DNA of 35,926 bases from Syntrophaceae bacterium UBA5619 (GTDB lineage: Bacteria; Desulfobacterota; Syntrophia; Syntrophales; UBA5619): NCBI GenBank assembly GCA_002424545.1, contig DIKL01000099.1, positions 1,750 through 37,675 of the forward strand. The letters run 5' to 3'. Positions 8,577 through 17,277 of the stretch are shown here, piece after piece. The notes beneath the pieces were generated by a model that saw only the letters and a program-made list of their open reading frames with translations, made no database searches and was not told where the DNA came from. Position 1 is the first letter of the stretch. Every line of letters starts with the position of its first letter. The translations under genes were made by a program, and so were the position numbers.

Positions 8577-9554
8577 TTGAAAACAAAAGCCATTGCTCTT
8601 TTTTCAGGGGGGCTGGACAGCATCCTGGCCTTCAAGGTCATCGCGGAACAGGGGATCGATGTCCGGGGAATCACCTTCTCGACCCCGTTTTTCGGCTCGG
8701 AAAAGGCCCGTGCGGCCGCACGGCGGGTCGGTCTTCCGCTCACCGAAATCGACATCACGGAAGAACACCTGCGGATGCTGCGTTCGCCCCGGTACGGATA
8801 CGGGAAAAACTTGAACCCCTGTATCGATTGTCACACGTTGATGCTGAAAATTGCGGGACAGCGGATGGAGCAGGAGGAGGCCGATTTTGTCCTGACCGGG
8901 GAAGTGCTCGGCCAGCGGCCCATGTCTCAGGGGAAACAGTCCCTTTACGTCGTGGCCAAAAACGCCGGTTATCCGGATCGAATCCTCCGCCCCCTCAGCG
9001 CCAAACTCCTCCCGGAGACCGAACCGGAGCGTTCGGGAAAAGTCAACCGCGATCGCCTCGGCGACATTCAGGGACGCGGACGAAAACGGCAAATGGAAAT
9101 GGCCGCGCACTACGGCGTCACCTCTTATCCCGCTCCTGCCGGCGGTTGTCTGCTGACCGATCCCATCTTCTCCCATCGTCTTCGCGATCTTTTCAACCGG
9201 CATCCCGACCATCGCGTCCGGGATATCGAGCTGCTGAAGGTGGGAAGACATTTTCGCCTCTCGGAGACGACGAAGGCCGTGGTCGGACGAAACGCCATGG
9301 ACAACGAAACGATCGAACGGCTGGCCGAGGCGGGCGATGCGCTGATCCGGATCGCCTCCTTTCCGGGGCCGACCGTTCTCATTCCCGGCGGCGGCGATGA
9401 CGAAACGCGACATCTGGCGGGCCGGATCTGCGCCCGTTACAGCGACGCGCCCCGGGATCGCGAGGTCACCGCACAGCTCAACCAAAACGCCGATGTCTCA
9501 CCGCTCAAAGTGACGGCCCTGTCGCCGGAAGCGACGGAATCCATGCGGATCTGA
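8577..9554 (+). CDS. PP-loop ATP pyrophosphatase, tRNA thiolation-like, with possible NFACT-R-like C-terminus
   Basis: A 325-aa protein with an N-terminal adenine-nucleotide alpha-hydrolase fold: PP-loop SGGLDS at 10-15, a CxxC pair at Cys82/Cys85 (NPCIDCH), GEVLGQRPMSQ at 108-118 and a further Cys191 in PAGGCLLTDP. The layout resembles ThiI/MnmA-type sulfur transfer to tRNA, in which the uridine is adenylated and sulfur delivered from a cysteine. The last 80 residues (FPGPTVLIPGGG, then AGRICARYSDAP) resemble the NFACT-R RNA-binding module. Translation starts at TTG 8577, supported by AAGGAAG just upstream; no ATG fits. It lies 24 bases after the acyl-CoA dehydrogenase. Substrate tRNA position is unknown. 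Confidence 0.82.
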   Translation: MKTKAIALFSGGLDSILAFKVIAEQGIDVRGITFSTPFFGSEKARAAARRVGLPLTEIDITEEHLRMLRSPRYGYGKNLNPCIDCHTLMLKIAGQRMEQEEADFVLTGEVLGQRPMSQGKQSLYVVAKNAGYPDRILRPLSAKLLPETEPERSGKVNRDRLGDIQGRGRKRQMEMAAHYGVTSYPAPAGGCLLTDPIFSHRLRDLFNRHPDHRVRDIELLKVGRHFRLSETTKAVVGRNAMDNETIERLAEAGDALIRIASFPGPTVLIPGGGDDETRHLAGRICARYSDAPRDREVTAQLNQNADVSPLKVTALSPEATESMRI

Positions 9555-9570
9555 TCGATGGCAGACGGTT

Positions 9571-11115
9571 TTACAGGTGTTGCGGCCGGAGGAGATCCGC
9601 GACGGTCTTGACCGGATTGAACGTGGCCAGAGGAACCTCAATGAAGACGGTTGTCCAGAAGGCCATCGATCCGTTCCAGAGGCCGGGTCTCTCCAATGCA
9701 AGGAGTTCCCTCCCTTTCTCCGATTTCTGCGCAATCGCCGCCGTCGTCGGATCGACGAACGCCGGCAGATCGAATTTCCGTCCACGGAAATCCCGGACGC
9801 CGCAGACCAGATCGACGGGATTGAAGTGCGTGGCGGACGACCATACGGCGCACTGTTTTGAATCGTTCCGATTCACCTGCGACTCTTCGATAATCTGAAC
9901 GGAAGCTCCGCCGGGATCGTCCGGATCGTCCACCCAGAATGGGCCGCCCCCCGGCTCTCCCTCATTCTTGACCATCCCGCAGACCCGGAGCGGCCGGTTC
10001 AGTTTCCGGAAGAGAAACGACCGCTTCTCGGAAACGGTGAGCTCGTGGAAACGGTTCGGCAGGACCGTGTTCAAACTTCTTTCGCAGAAATCAGCGATTC
10101 TCTCCAGCTCCGCTTCCGTACCGCTTTCCTGCTCGATCCCGCGCAGGAAGCCGAAGATCTCCTGCTGAATCCGAACCAGGTATCCGGCAAGCAGCCGTTT
10201 CCAGAGGAGCGTTTCCGGCTTCAGACGGTCGGGAACGATGTTGTCGATGTTCTTGAGAAAGATGATGTCCGCATCCAGCGTGTTGAGGTTGGCAAGCAAC
10301 GCCCCGTGACCTCCCGGGCGAAAAATCAGCTCTCCCCCCTCCGTTCGCAACGGTTGATGATCGGGATCGACGGCAAGGGTATCGGTTTCCGGATCCTGCG
10401 TCGACAGGCCGACCTCGAAGGTTGTTTCCAGACGGGACTCATACGCGGGAACGGCCCGCGACAGCAACCTCCGGACGGCAGCCGCGTGCTCGCGGGAGAC
10501 GGTGAAATGGATCCGGGAAATGTTATCCGCGGTACGCGCATACAGGGCGGCCTCGACCAGATGTTCCTCGATGGCGGTTCGGGTTCCCTCCGGGTAGGCA
10601 TGAAATTTCAAAAGGGCCTTGGGAAGGCAGCCGAAGTTCAGCCCTTCCCCCGTCAAGATGTATTTCATGATGGTCGCGGACTGTTTCGTCTCCAGAAGCG
10701 CCTTCAAATCCTGTCCTTGGGCGGCCATCGCCGTTTCCAGATCGTTGAAGAAGGCAAAGCGCTTCAGATCACGAATAAAGATATCCGCTTCGGTCTGATC
10801 GGCAAATCCCCCATTGTCCAGACAGCGGTACCAATCCCGGAACATTCGGCTGGCCGCCCCGGAGGCGGGAACGAATTTCATGAACCGCTGGGTTCGGTAT
10901 GCCTCATCACACGACTGGAGATGCAGGGGCCGTTCCGCTTCGGAAAGAACGACGATCCCGTCCCCCGCCCGGCAGGGCCGATTCAGGTGAACCGGTGGAA
11001 CACCCCGCCGGAAGACCGTGAGCTGTCTCTCGATTTCCGCGACGGTCAAGCCGTGGGCCGCGATCTGTTTTCCGTCTTTTGCGGACCATCCGTCCGCGCC
11101 CTCGATCTTTCTCAC
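9571..11115 (-). CDS. DUF4301-family protein
   Basis: A 514-aa protein with the hallmarks of DUF4301: KFVPASGAASRMFRDW (about 79-94), CLPKALLKFHAYP (about 164), FRPGGHGALLANLN (about 266-279) and FLKNIDNIVPD (about 286). PASGAASRM and PGGHGALL recall the nucleotide-sugar transferase fold (GGxGxRM and following loops), so a nucleotidyltransferase-like activity is a guess; no substrate is established to my knowledge. It uses a GTG start at 11115 with AAGGA upstream; the nearby ATG (11125) is out of frame. It is convergent with the PP-loop gene (16 bases between stops) and lies 121 bases after the PG0541-type gene, so it may have its own promoter. Confidence 0.85.
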   Translation of the reverse strand: MRKIEGADGWSAKDGKQIAAHGLTVAEIERQLTVFRRGVPPVHLNRPCRAGDGIVVLSEAERPLHLQSCDEAYRTQRFMKFVPASGAASRMFRDWYRCLDNGGFADQTEADIFIRDLKRFAFFNDLETAMAAQGQDLKALLETKQSATIMKYILTGEGLNFGCLPKALLKFHAYPEGTRTAIEEHLVEAALYARTADNISRIHFTVSREHAAAVRRLLSRAVPAYESRLETTFEVGLSTQDPETDTLAVDPDHQPLRTEGGELIFRPGGHGALLANLNTLDADIIFLKNIDNIVPDRLKPETLLWKRLLAGYLVRIQQEIFGFLRGIEQESGTEAELERIADFCERSLNTVLPNRFHELTVSEKRSFLFRKLNRPLRVCGMVKNEGEPGGGPFWVDDPDDPGGASVQIIEESQVNRNDSKQCAVWSSATHFNPVDLVCGVRDFRGRKFDLPAFVDPTTAAIAQKSEKGRELLALERPGLWNGSMAFWTTVFIEVPLATFNPVKTVADLLRPQHL

Positions 11116-11180
11116 TTTTTTCCATCCTTACGTCTGTTTCCGTCGGGGAGGGGCGTTGCCCCTTTCCGAAAATCGTTTCG

Positions 11181-11209
11181 AGTCTGCGTCCGCCGTAGGG
11201 CTTTGTCAA
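11181..11209 (-). promoter_or_regulatory. Weak candidate promoter for the DUF4301 gene
   Basis: Minus-strand TTGACA (11204-11209) is followed after 17 bases by CAGACT (11181-11186), which matches the -10 consensus at only three positions. A 6-bp hairpin with a three-base loop (11149-11163) lies in the predicted leader. Confidence 0.3.
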
Positions 11210-11236
11210 GGTTTTTCCCGGAGGTAAAAAACGGCG

Positions 11237-11527
11237 TCACAGATTTTCCTCCATGGGAAGCAAGAAACCTTTGACTCCGGCCCGCGGATGTTCTTCCTTG
11301 ATCCGGCGAATCCATTCCCTGATTCGGGAAACTTCATCGTCCGCCACGACCAGCATCAGGATGTTGTTCTTCCCGGGCCAGCAATGGGTGCCCAACTTCG
11401 GCTCCGTCTCCGTTCCCTCTCCCCGCGCCGCCACCGTCTTGGTGTAGCTATGGATCCCCGCTTCCTTCAACGAGGCGATCACATCCTCATCCGCCGCCTC
11501 GCCATAGATAATCAGAAACATCTTCAT
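11237..11527 (-). CDS. PG0541-family transporter-associated protein (PII-like)
   Basis: A 96-aa cytoplasmic protein beginning MKMFLIIYGEAADEDV, with a KLGTHCWPGKNNILMLVVADDE core and an IREWIRRIKEEHP helix. The beta-alpha-beta pattern and the LGTHxWPGxN motif match the small ferredoxin-fold/PII-like proteins annotated as PG0541-family and encoded beside RND efflux genes, mainly in Bacteroidetes. By analogy with PII proteins it may bind a ligand and regulate the pump, but no function is established that I know of. AAGGAAG lies eight bases before the ATG at 11527. It follows the RND gene by 55 bases. Confidence 0.78.
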   Translation of the reverse strand: MKMFLIIYGEAADEDVIASLKEAGIHSYTKTVAARGEGTETEPKLGTHCWPGKNNILMLVVADDEVSRIREWIRRIKEEHPRAGVKGFLLPMEENL

Positions 11528-11582
11528 GACGGCAACTTCCTTTCCTCCCGCGTGATCTTGCAACAACCCGCCTGTTTCCCCG

Positions 11583-14500
11583 TCAATCCGGGCGGTTTGG
11601 CATCCCGTCCACCGTAGGCTCCTTTGCTTTTCGCGCCGTTTTCCCTTTCTTCCCACGGCGCGTGAAGAAACCCTGCATGTCGTCGAAAAGGTCGTAGGCG
11701 GCCGGAACAACCACAAGCGTCAAGAAAAGCGAGGTGAGCAGTCCGCCGATAACCGTAATGCCCATTGGAGAACGGGTTTCCGCACCCTCCCCTACGCCGA
11801 AGGCCACCGGCAACATCCCGAAAACCATTGCGAAGGTCGTCATCAGGATCGGCCGCAACCGGACAGGGCCTGCCCGCAGGATCGCCTCCCGTCGCGGAAC
11901 ACCCCGTGCCCGGAGAACATTCGTGTAATCGACGAGCAGGATCGCGTTTTTCTTGACCAACCCCATCAGCAGGATGAGACCGATAAAGCTGAAGATGCTG
12001 AGCGTGTTTCCCGTCAGGATCAGGGCACCGAAAGCCCCGATGAACGACATCGGCATGGCCAGCAAGACCGTAAAGGGGTGGACGAAGCTCTCGAATTGCG
12101 CGGCCAGAACCATGTACGCCATGCAAACCCCGAGGATGATCGCGAACAGAAGGTATCCGAAGGATTCCGCCATCGTATCGGCCTGCCCCCGGTACTTGGG
12201 AATGTAATCGGAAGGCAGGATCCGCTCCGCGATGCGGTTGAGTTCCCCGATCGCCTCTCCCAGTGGAATCCCCTCGAGGTTGGCAAACAGGTTAATGGCC
12301 CGCTGGCGGTCAACCCGGTTGATGACACTCGGGCCGCCCCCCTCCTGGATCCGGACGAGATTGCGCAACTCCACCAGACGCCCGTCGCGCGCCCGGACGT
12401 AAATTCTGCCCAGGTCGTCTGGATTTCGTCTCTCCTCCGGATTGAGGCGGATCCTGAGGTCGTAGCGCTTTCCCCGACTTTCATCCTTGTACTTGGTCAC
12501 ATCGGTCTCGCCGCTGATCAGGATGTTGATCGCTTCGGCAATGGTCGAGACATCCACGCCGAGGTCGGCCGCCTTGTCCCGGTCGATAAACACCTTGAGC
12601 TCAGGCTTGCCCATCTCCAGGGAGGTGTCGACATCCACAACCCCCGAACGCTTGGCAAACTCGACGGCAATCTTTTTCGAATATGTTTGGATCGCGGTTA
12701 GATCCGGTCCGCGGATGCTGTATTGAATCGGAACTTGCCGCAGGCCGCCGCCGATCATCGAGAAGTCTTCCGCCGACACCTTGAGGCCGGGGAATTTGCG
12801 CAGTTTCTCGCGGATTTCCTTCTTCAAATCCATTTGGGTCTTTTTCCGTTCAGCCTTCGGTACGAGGCTGGTCATGAGAATCGCACGGTTGACCGCGTTG
12901 CCGATTCCCAGTCGGTAAAAAACGGCTCGGACCTCGGGCATTTTTCTCAGAATCTCCTCCGCCGGCCGGAAGAGCTCATCCGCCTTTTCCACGGAATAGT
13001 CGATCGGAGCCTCCAGACGAACGACAAATTGCCCCTGGTCCTCCGGCGGGGTGAACTCCTTCCCGATAAACTTCGTCATGTAAAGGCTTCCCGCGAAAAG
13101 GATCATCGCTCCAACGAGGATGATCACGCGGTGGTCCAGGGAAAAGACGAGGATGCGGCTGTACCCTCCTTCCATCTTCTTGTAGGCCCGATCGAATCCA
13201 TTCGCCAGGCTGCCCAGCAGGCCCCGCGGCGCCGGGGAGACCGTTGTCCGCGTTCCGGGATCCGCTCCCTTCCTCGAATGCAATCGCTTCAGGAAGATCG
13301 AGGCGAGCATCGGCGTCAGCGTGAAGGAAACCAGCAGGGAGACGAGGACCGAGAAGACGACCGTTAACGCAAACTGGAGAAAGAACCGCCCGATCATCCC
13401 CTTCATAAAGGCGACCGGCAGGAAGATCGCGACGATCGCGAAGGTGGTCGCCATCACCGCCAGACCGATTTCCGAAGTAGCGAAGGTTGCGGCCTCGCGC
13501 GGCGCCATCCCCTCCTCGACGTGGCGGTAGATGTTTTCGATCACGATGATTGCGTCATCGATCAAAAGCCCGACGGAAAGGGTCAGCGCCAGCATCGTCA
13601 TGTTGTTGAAGGTGAAGTCGAAGGCCCGGATCAGCGCGAAGGTCGCAATGATCGAGATCGGCAGGGCAACTGCGCTGATCAGCGTCGTCCGGACGTTCTG
13701 CAGGAAGATAAAGACCGCCAGAATCGCGAACACCCCCCCGAGAATCAAGTGCTTCTGCACCTCGGAGATGGAGCGTCTGATGAATGTAGACTGGTCGATG
13801 GCGATGTTCAGCTTCATCCCCGGCGGAAGGGTCTTGTTGATCTTTTCAATCTCCAACTTTACCGCGTTGACGACGGCGACGGTATTCGTCCCGGATTGCT
13901 TCTGAACGCCCAGCCCTACGGCGGGAATTCCATTGAAACGGGCAATGTCCCGCCGCTCCTGCATCCCGTCCTCGACTCTGCCGATATCCCGCAGGCGCAC
14001 GGGCGCTCCCCGGTCGTAGGCGATGACCAGATCGTTGAAATCGGCGACCTTGAGAAACTCGCCCTTCACTTTGATCGTGTACTCCTTGGTGAGGCTCTCG
14101 ATCCGGCCGGCGGGAAGTTCGATGTTCTGTTTCTTGAGAGCGGCCATCACGTCATTCGCGGAGAGCCCATAAGCCTGGAGCTTTCCGGAGTCGAGCCATA
14201 CACGGACCTGGCGGAGTTGGAGACCGCCCAACTGGATATCCCCGACGCCGTTGATCCGCTGCAGTTGCTCCTTCAGGACCTCGTCGACGTATGTGGACAG
14301 CTCCCGGATCGACTTCTGACCGGAGAGATTCAGCCATAAGACCGCCGTCGCGTCGGGATCGACCTTCGCGATCCGCGGCTCATCGATATCATCGGGAAGC
14401 TTGTTGCGGATCAGGGCGACCTTCTCCCGCACGTCCTGAACGGCCAGGTCGATATCCCGCTCGAGGACGAATTCCACCGTAACCCGGGAATCCCCCTCGG

Positions 14501-14753
14501 TACTGCTGGAGGTGATGGACTTCACCCCATTGATGGTGTTGACCGCCCCTTCGATTTTGTCGGTCACGTCAACATCGATGACCTCGGGGCTGGCTCCATT
14601 GAGATGGGTGGAGATGTTCACGATCGGGAAATCGACCTTGGGCAACAGGTCCACGCCGATCTCCGGGTAGCTGACCGCGCCCAGGACCACCAGGGCCAAG
14701 ATGACCATCGTCGCAAAAACCGGTCTTTTGACCGAGGTATCAGCGAGCCACAT
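11583..14753 (-). CDS. RND efflux permease (AcrB/HAE1 family)
   Basis: A 1056-aa inner-membrane proton-driven exporter, full length for the family. It starts with the conserved amphipathic helix and TM1 (ADTSVKRPVFATMVILALVVLG), has the repeated periplasmic porter domains, and keeps the proton-relay residues: the Asp-Asp pair in TM4 (GLLIDDAIIVIEN, near 400) and the Lys in TM10 (GLVKKNAILLVDYTN, near 940). It should pump drugs, bile-salt-like or other amphiphilic compounds through an adaptor and a TolC channel. Its ATG overlaps the end of the adaptor gene by 14 bases, showing coupled translation. HAE1 substrates cannot be predicted from sequence by eye. Confidence 0.96.
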   Translation of the reverse strand: MWLADTSVKRPVFATMVILALVVLGAVSYPEIGVDLLPKVDFPIVNISTHLNGASPEVIDVDVTDKIEGAVNTINGVKSITSSSTEGDSRVTVEFVLERDIDLAVQDVREKVALIRNKLPDDIDEPRIAKVDPDATAVLWLNLSGQKSIRELSTYVDEVLKEQLQRINGVGDIQLGGLQLRQVRVWLDSGKLQAYGLSANDVMAALKKQNIELPAGRIESLTKEYTIKVKGEFLKVADFNDLVIAYDRGAPVRLRDIGRVEDGMQERRDIARFNGIPAVGLGVQKQSGTNTVAVVNAVKLEIEKINKTLPPGMKLNIAIDQSTFIRRSISEVQKHLILGGVFAILAVFIFLQNVRTTLISAVALPISIIATFALIRAFDFTFNNMTMLALTLSVGLLIDDAIIVIENIYRHVEEGMAPREAATFATSEIGLAVMATTFAIVAIFLPVAFMKGMIGRFFLQFALTVVFSVLVSLLVSFTLTPMLASIFLKRLHSRKGADPGTRTTVSPAPRGLLGSLANGFDRAYKKMEGGYSRILVFSLDHRVIILVGAMILFAGSLYMTKFIGKEFTPPEDQGQFVVRLEAPIDYSVEKADELFRPAEEILRKMPEVRAVFYRLGIGNAVNRAILMTSLVPKAERKKTQMDLKKEIREKLRKFPGLKVSAEDFSMIGGGLRQVPIQYSIRGPDLTAIQTYSKKIAVEFAKRSGVVDVDTSLEMGKPELKVFIDRDKAADLGVDVSTIAEAINILISGETDVTKYKDESRGKRYDLRIRLNPEERRNPDDLGRIYVRARDGRLVELRNLVRIQEGGGPSVINRVDRQRAINLFANLEGIPLGEAIGELNRIAERILPSDYIPKYRGQADTMAESFGYLLFAIILGVCMAYMVLAAQFESFVHPFTVLLAMPMSFIGAFGALILTGNTLSIFSFIGLILLMGLVKKNAILLVDYTNVLRARGVPRREAILRAGPVRLRPILMTTFAMVFGMLPVAFGVGEGAETRSPMGITVIGGLLTSLFLTLVVVPAAYDLFDDMQGFFTRRGKKGKTARKAKEPTVDGMPNRPD

Positions 14754-15870
14754 TGACCAGCGCCCCTTCCATCAGATTGTTCTGACCCACGGTCACGACC
14801 ATTTCCTTCCCCAGTACGCCCTCGACGATCTCCATGAATTCACCGTATTTCCGACCGATCCGGACATTCCTCTCCTTTGCCCGGTCGCCTTCCGCGACGA
14901 ATAGTTTGGTCGACGCATTGTCGTAAAGAAGCGCGTTGATCGGCACGACAACCGTATCGCGCGCCGGTCCGGTGTAGAGCGTCACCCGACAAAACAGACC
15001 CGGTTTGAGGCGTCCGTCATTGTTCTCGACCAGCGCCTCGACCTGGAGGGAACGTGTCTTCTCATCGAGGCTGGGATGGATCATGTTCACGCGGCCGCGG
15101 AATTCTCGTCCGGGAAAGGCATCTACTTCAAACAGAACATCCTGACCCGACCGAACATTCCCCACGTCTTTTTCGTTCACGGAAAAATTCAGCTTCAGCC
15201 GATCCGTCCGGATGATCGAAACGAGAAACGTCCCATTGCGGATATAGTCCCCCGCGGTGACGCGCTTCTCCTTGATGCCCCCGGCCATCGGGGCATGGAT
15301 CTTGGTCTTGGTCAGCTTCTCCTTCGCGAGACCGAGCCCGGCCCTGGCCCGATCCACCTCTCCCTGGGTCAAGGCAAGGCGTGCCACGACATCGTCAAAC
15401 TGCTGCCTCGTGACCAGTTCCTCCCGGTAGAGGGCCTCCTTGCGCTGATGCTCCAATTTCGCATTGGCCCGGCTCGCCTCCGCCTGCTTGAGGATTGCCG
15501 TCGCCTGCTCCACGGCAAGCCGGTAATCGGTATCCTTGATCTCGGCCACGAGCTGGCCCCGAGACACGGAGGAACCTTCTTCAACACGAATGGAATCGAG
15601 CACACCGTCCAGTTCGGAACTGACCGTGACCGTATCGTAAGGATTGAGGGTACCGATCGACTCCACAAAAGGCCGGAGCGGTCGACTCTCCGCCGGCATG
15701 ACCCTGACGTTGACGGCTCTTTCCTGAACCACCTTCTTTTCCTGTTTCTTGCACCCGATATTCGAGGAAACTCCGATACACAGAAGAATAGCCATGGCCA
15801 CCGAACCTGCCCGATTCTTCGTTGGTTCCGGTTTGATTTTCCCGGTTGAAGACCACGTTCGTCGGAACAT
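14740..15870 (-). CDS. RND efflux periplasmic adaptor lipoprotein (membrane fusion protein)
   Basis: A 376-aa adaptor linking the RND pump to the outer-membrane channel. An N-terminal hydrophobic stretch ends in SNIGCKK, a lipobox with Cys40, so it is probably anchored to the inner membrane by lipid. A split lipoyl domain (DTVTVSSELDGVLDSIRVEEGSSVSRGQLVAEI and KIHAPMAGGIKEKRVTAGDYI) flanks an alpha-helical hairpin (about 105-180), followed by beta-barrel and membrane-proximal domains. GGAAGGAG lies seven bases before the ATG. It overlaps the RND gene by 14 bases and follows the second TolC gene by 27 bases. Confidence 0.95.
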   Translation of the reverse strand: MFRRTWSSTGKIKPEPTKNRAGSVAMAILLCIGVSSNIGCKKQEKKVVQERAVNVRVMPAESRPLRPFVESIGTLNPYDTVTVSSELDGVLDSIRVEEGSSVSRGQLVAEIKDTDYRLAVEQATAILKQAEASRANAKLEHQRKEALYREELVTRQQFDDVVARLALTQGEVDRARAGLGLAKEKLTKTKIHAPMAGGIKEKRVTAGDYIRNGTFLVSIIRTDRLKLNFSVNEKDVGNVRSGQDVLFEVDAFPGREFRGRVNMIHPSLDEKTRSLQVEALVENNDGRLKPGLFCRVTLYTGPARDTVVVPINALLYDNASTKLFVAEGDRAKERNVRIGRKYGEFMEIVEGVLGKEMVVTVGQNNLMEGALVNVAR

Positions 15871-15897
15871 GCAAAACTCCTTCCCAAATCGTTTGTT

Positions 15898-17211
15898 CTA
15901 TTTCGTCGCGGTCACCGCCGCAAGCAGCGTCCCTACGGCCTTTTGGATACGGAGGAGGGCCAGTCGGTAGCGGTATTGCGCGGACGCCACCTTTCTCTCC
16001 GCCGAAACCAGTTGGGTATTGGCATCCATCACATCGAGGCTGTTCGACAGGCCGAATTCAAACTGTCTTTCCACCGCGCGGTAGTTTTCACGGGCAAATA
16101 GCAACTGGTCGTTGAGAAAAAGAAGAATCCCCTTCTGGGTAACCAGCTCCAGATAACCGGTTCGAACCTCGATCACGATCTCCTTTTTCAAATCTTCATA
16201 ATACAACGCCGCCTGTCTCTCTCGGGCCTTCGCCTCCGCCACTTCCGCCTTTCGAAGCCCCCCCTCGAAAAACGGAAAATTCAGCGCGATGCCGCCGTAG
16301 ATGCTCTCCCGGTTCAGGCTGGACGATGCCGGATTTTGATCGGCTGCGCTATAGACACCGGAGAGGGAAATGCTCGGCCAGAAGGCGCCTTCGGCATATT
16401 TGACCTGATCCGCGGCAATCTTCTTCTGAACCTCCATGCTTTTCAGATCCGCCCGCGCGGCGAAGGCCCGTTCCTGAAAAACACCCAATTCCGGAACAGC
16501 CTCCCCGACCGGTTGGGTTTCCCGAAGCGAGAAGGCGCCTTCGATCCCCACATTTTCCGCCAGAACGGCCAGGGCCAGTTCAAGACCGTTTTGGGCCTCA
16601 AGGCGGTCCGATCTCGCCCCGGAGAGTTCCCCTTCCGCCCGGAGGAGAGCCGTCTTGGTCACTTCACCGATTCTGAGCCTTTTTTCGGCCGCGTCTCGAT
16701 ACTTCGCCAGACGTTCCAGATTGGCATCGGCAATCTCCAGGCTCTTCCTGGCCATGAGAACGTTGTAGTAGGCCGCCGCGACATAACGCAGCAGATAATC
16801 CTCGCGAACGGCCGTGAGATCATATCGGCTTTTCGCAATATTCCGTTTCGACATCTCCAGGGCCGTCAGCTCCCGGCCGCTCGTGGAGAATGTCTCGTCC
16901 ACCCGGACCCCCCAGGTGGCGGCGCTTTCCGGCTGCAGAACGCTTCCCGATGAAGATATTTTCTTTTCCGAATACTGCGTGACGCCGCCGATCGCGGTGA
17001 GGCGGGGCAACAGATAGGAGAGGGCCTTGTCATGGCCCGTCTCCGCAATCACGAGATTTTCCTCCGCGGCCCGGAGCTTTTCGGAACGGGTCAGCGCAAT
17101 CCGACAAAGATCTTCCAGGGAATATTCCGCCGCAAAAAGAGGGGTCGATCGCACAGCGAATAACAAAAAGACGATGCCGCCGACCATGACGGCCGTGACG
17201 ATTTTCTTCAT
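15898..17211 (-). CDS. TolC-family outer-membrane efflux protein (second copy)
   Basis: A 437-aa outer-membrane channel protein with a signal peptide (about 1-27, cleavage after ...LFAA) and the two-repeat TolC/OEP architecture: SLEDLCRIALTRSEKLRAAEENL at the start of repeat 1, ERAFAARADLKSMEVQKKIA at the start of repeat 2, and long coiled-coil helices ending LLRIQKAVGTL. AAGGAG is five bases before the ATG. Directly upstream of the adaptor gene (27 bases), it is the likely partner of the RND pump. A second, only distantly similar TolC-family gene precedes it. Confidence 0.93.
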   Translation of the reverse strand: MKKIVTAVMVGGIVFLLFAVRSTPLFAAEYSLEDLCRIALTRSEKLRAAEENLVIAETGHDKALSYLLPRLTAIGGVTQYSEKKISSSGSVLQPESAATWGVRVDETFSTSGRELTALEMSKRNIAKSRYDLTAVREDYLLRYVAAAYYNVLMARKSLEIADANLERLAKYRDAAEKRLRIGEVTKTALLRAEGELSGARSDRLEAQNGLELALAVLAENVGIEGAFSLRETQPVGEAVPELGVFQERAFAARADLKSMEVQKKIAADQVKYAEGAFWPSISLSGVYSAADQNPASSSLNRESIYGGIALNFPFFEGGLRKAEVAEAKARERQAALYYEDLKKEIVIEVRTGYLELVTQKGILLFLNDQLLFARENYRAVERQFEFGLSNSLDVMDANTQLVSAERKVASAQYRYRLALLRIQKAVGTLLAAVTATK

Positions 17212-17277
17212 CCATTCTCCTTGAGAACACGAAGATGTGACGGGAACAAACCTTTGTCCCGGAAGGTCTCCACGAAT

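Noticed and set aside
15853-15875. GG-N10-GC match with TTGCA near the start of the adaptor gene
   Set aside because: It coincides with the ribosome-binding site and ATG of the adaptor gene, so the resemblance to a sigma54 promoter is accidental.
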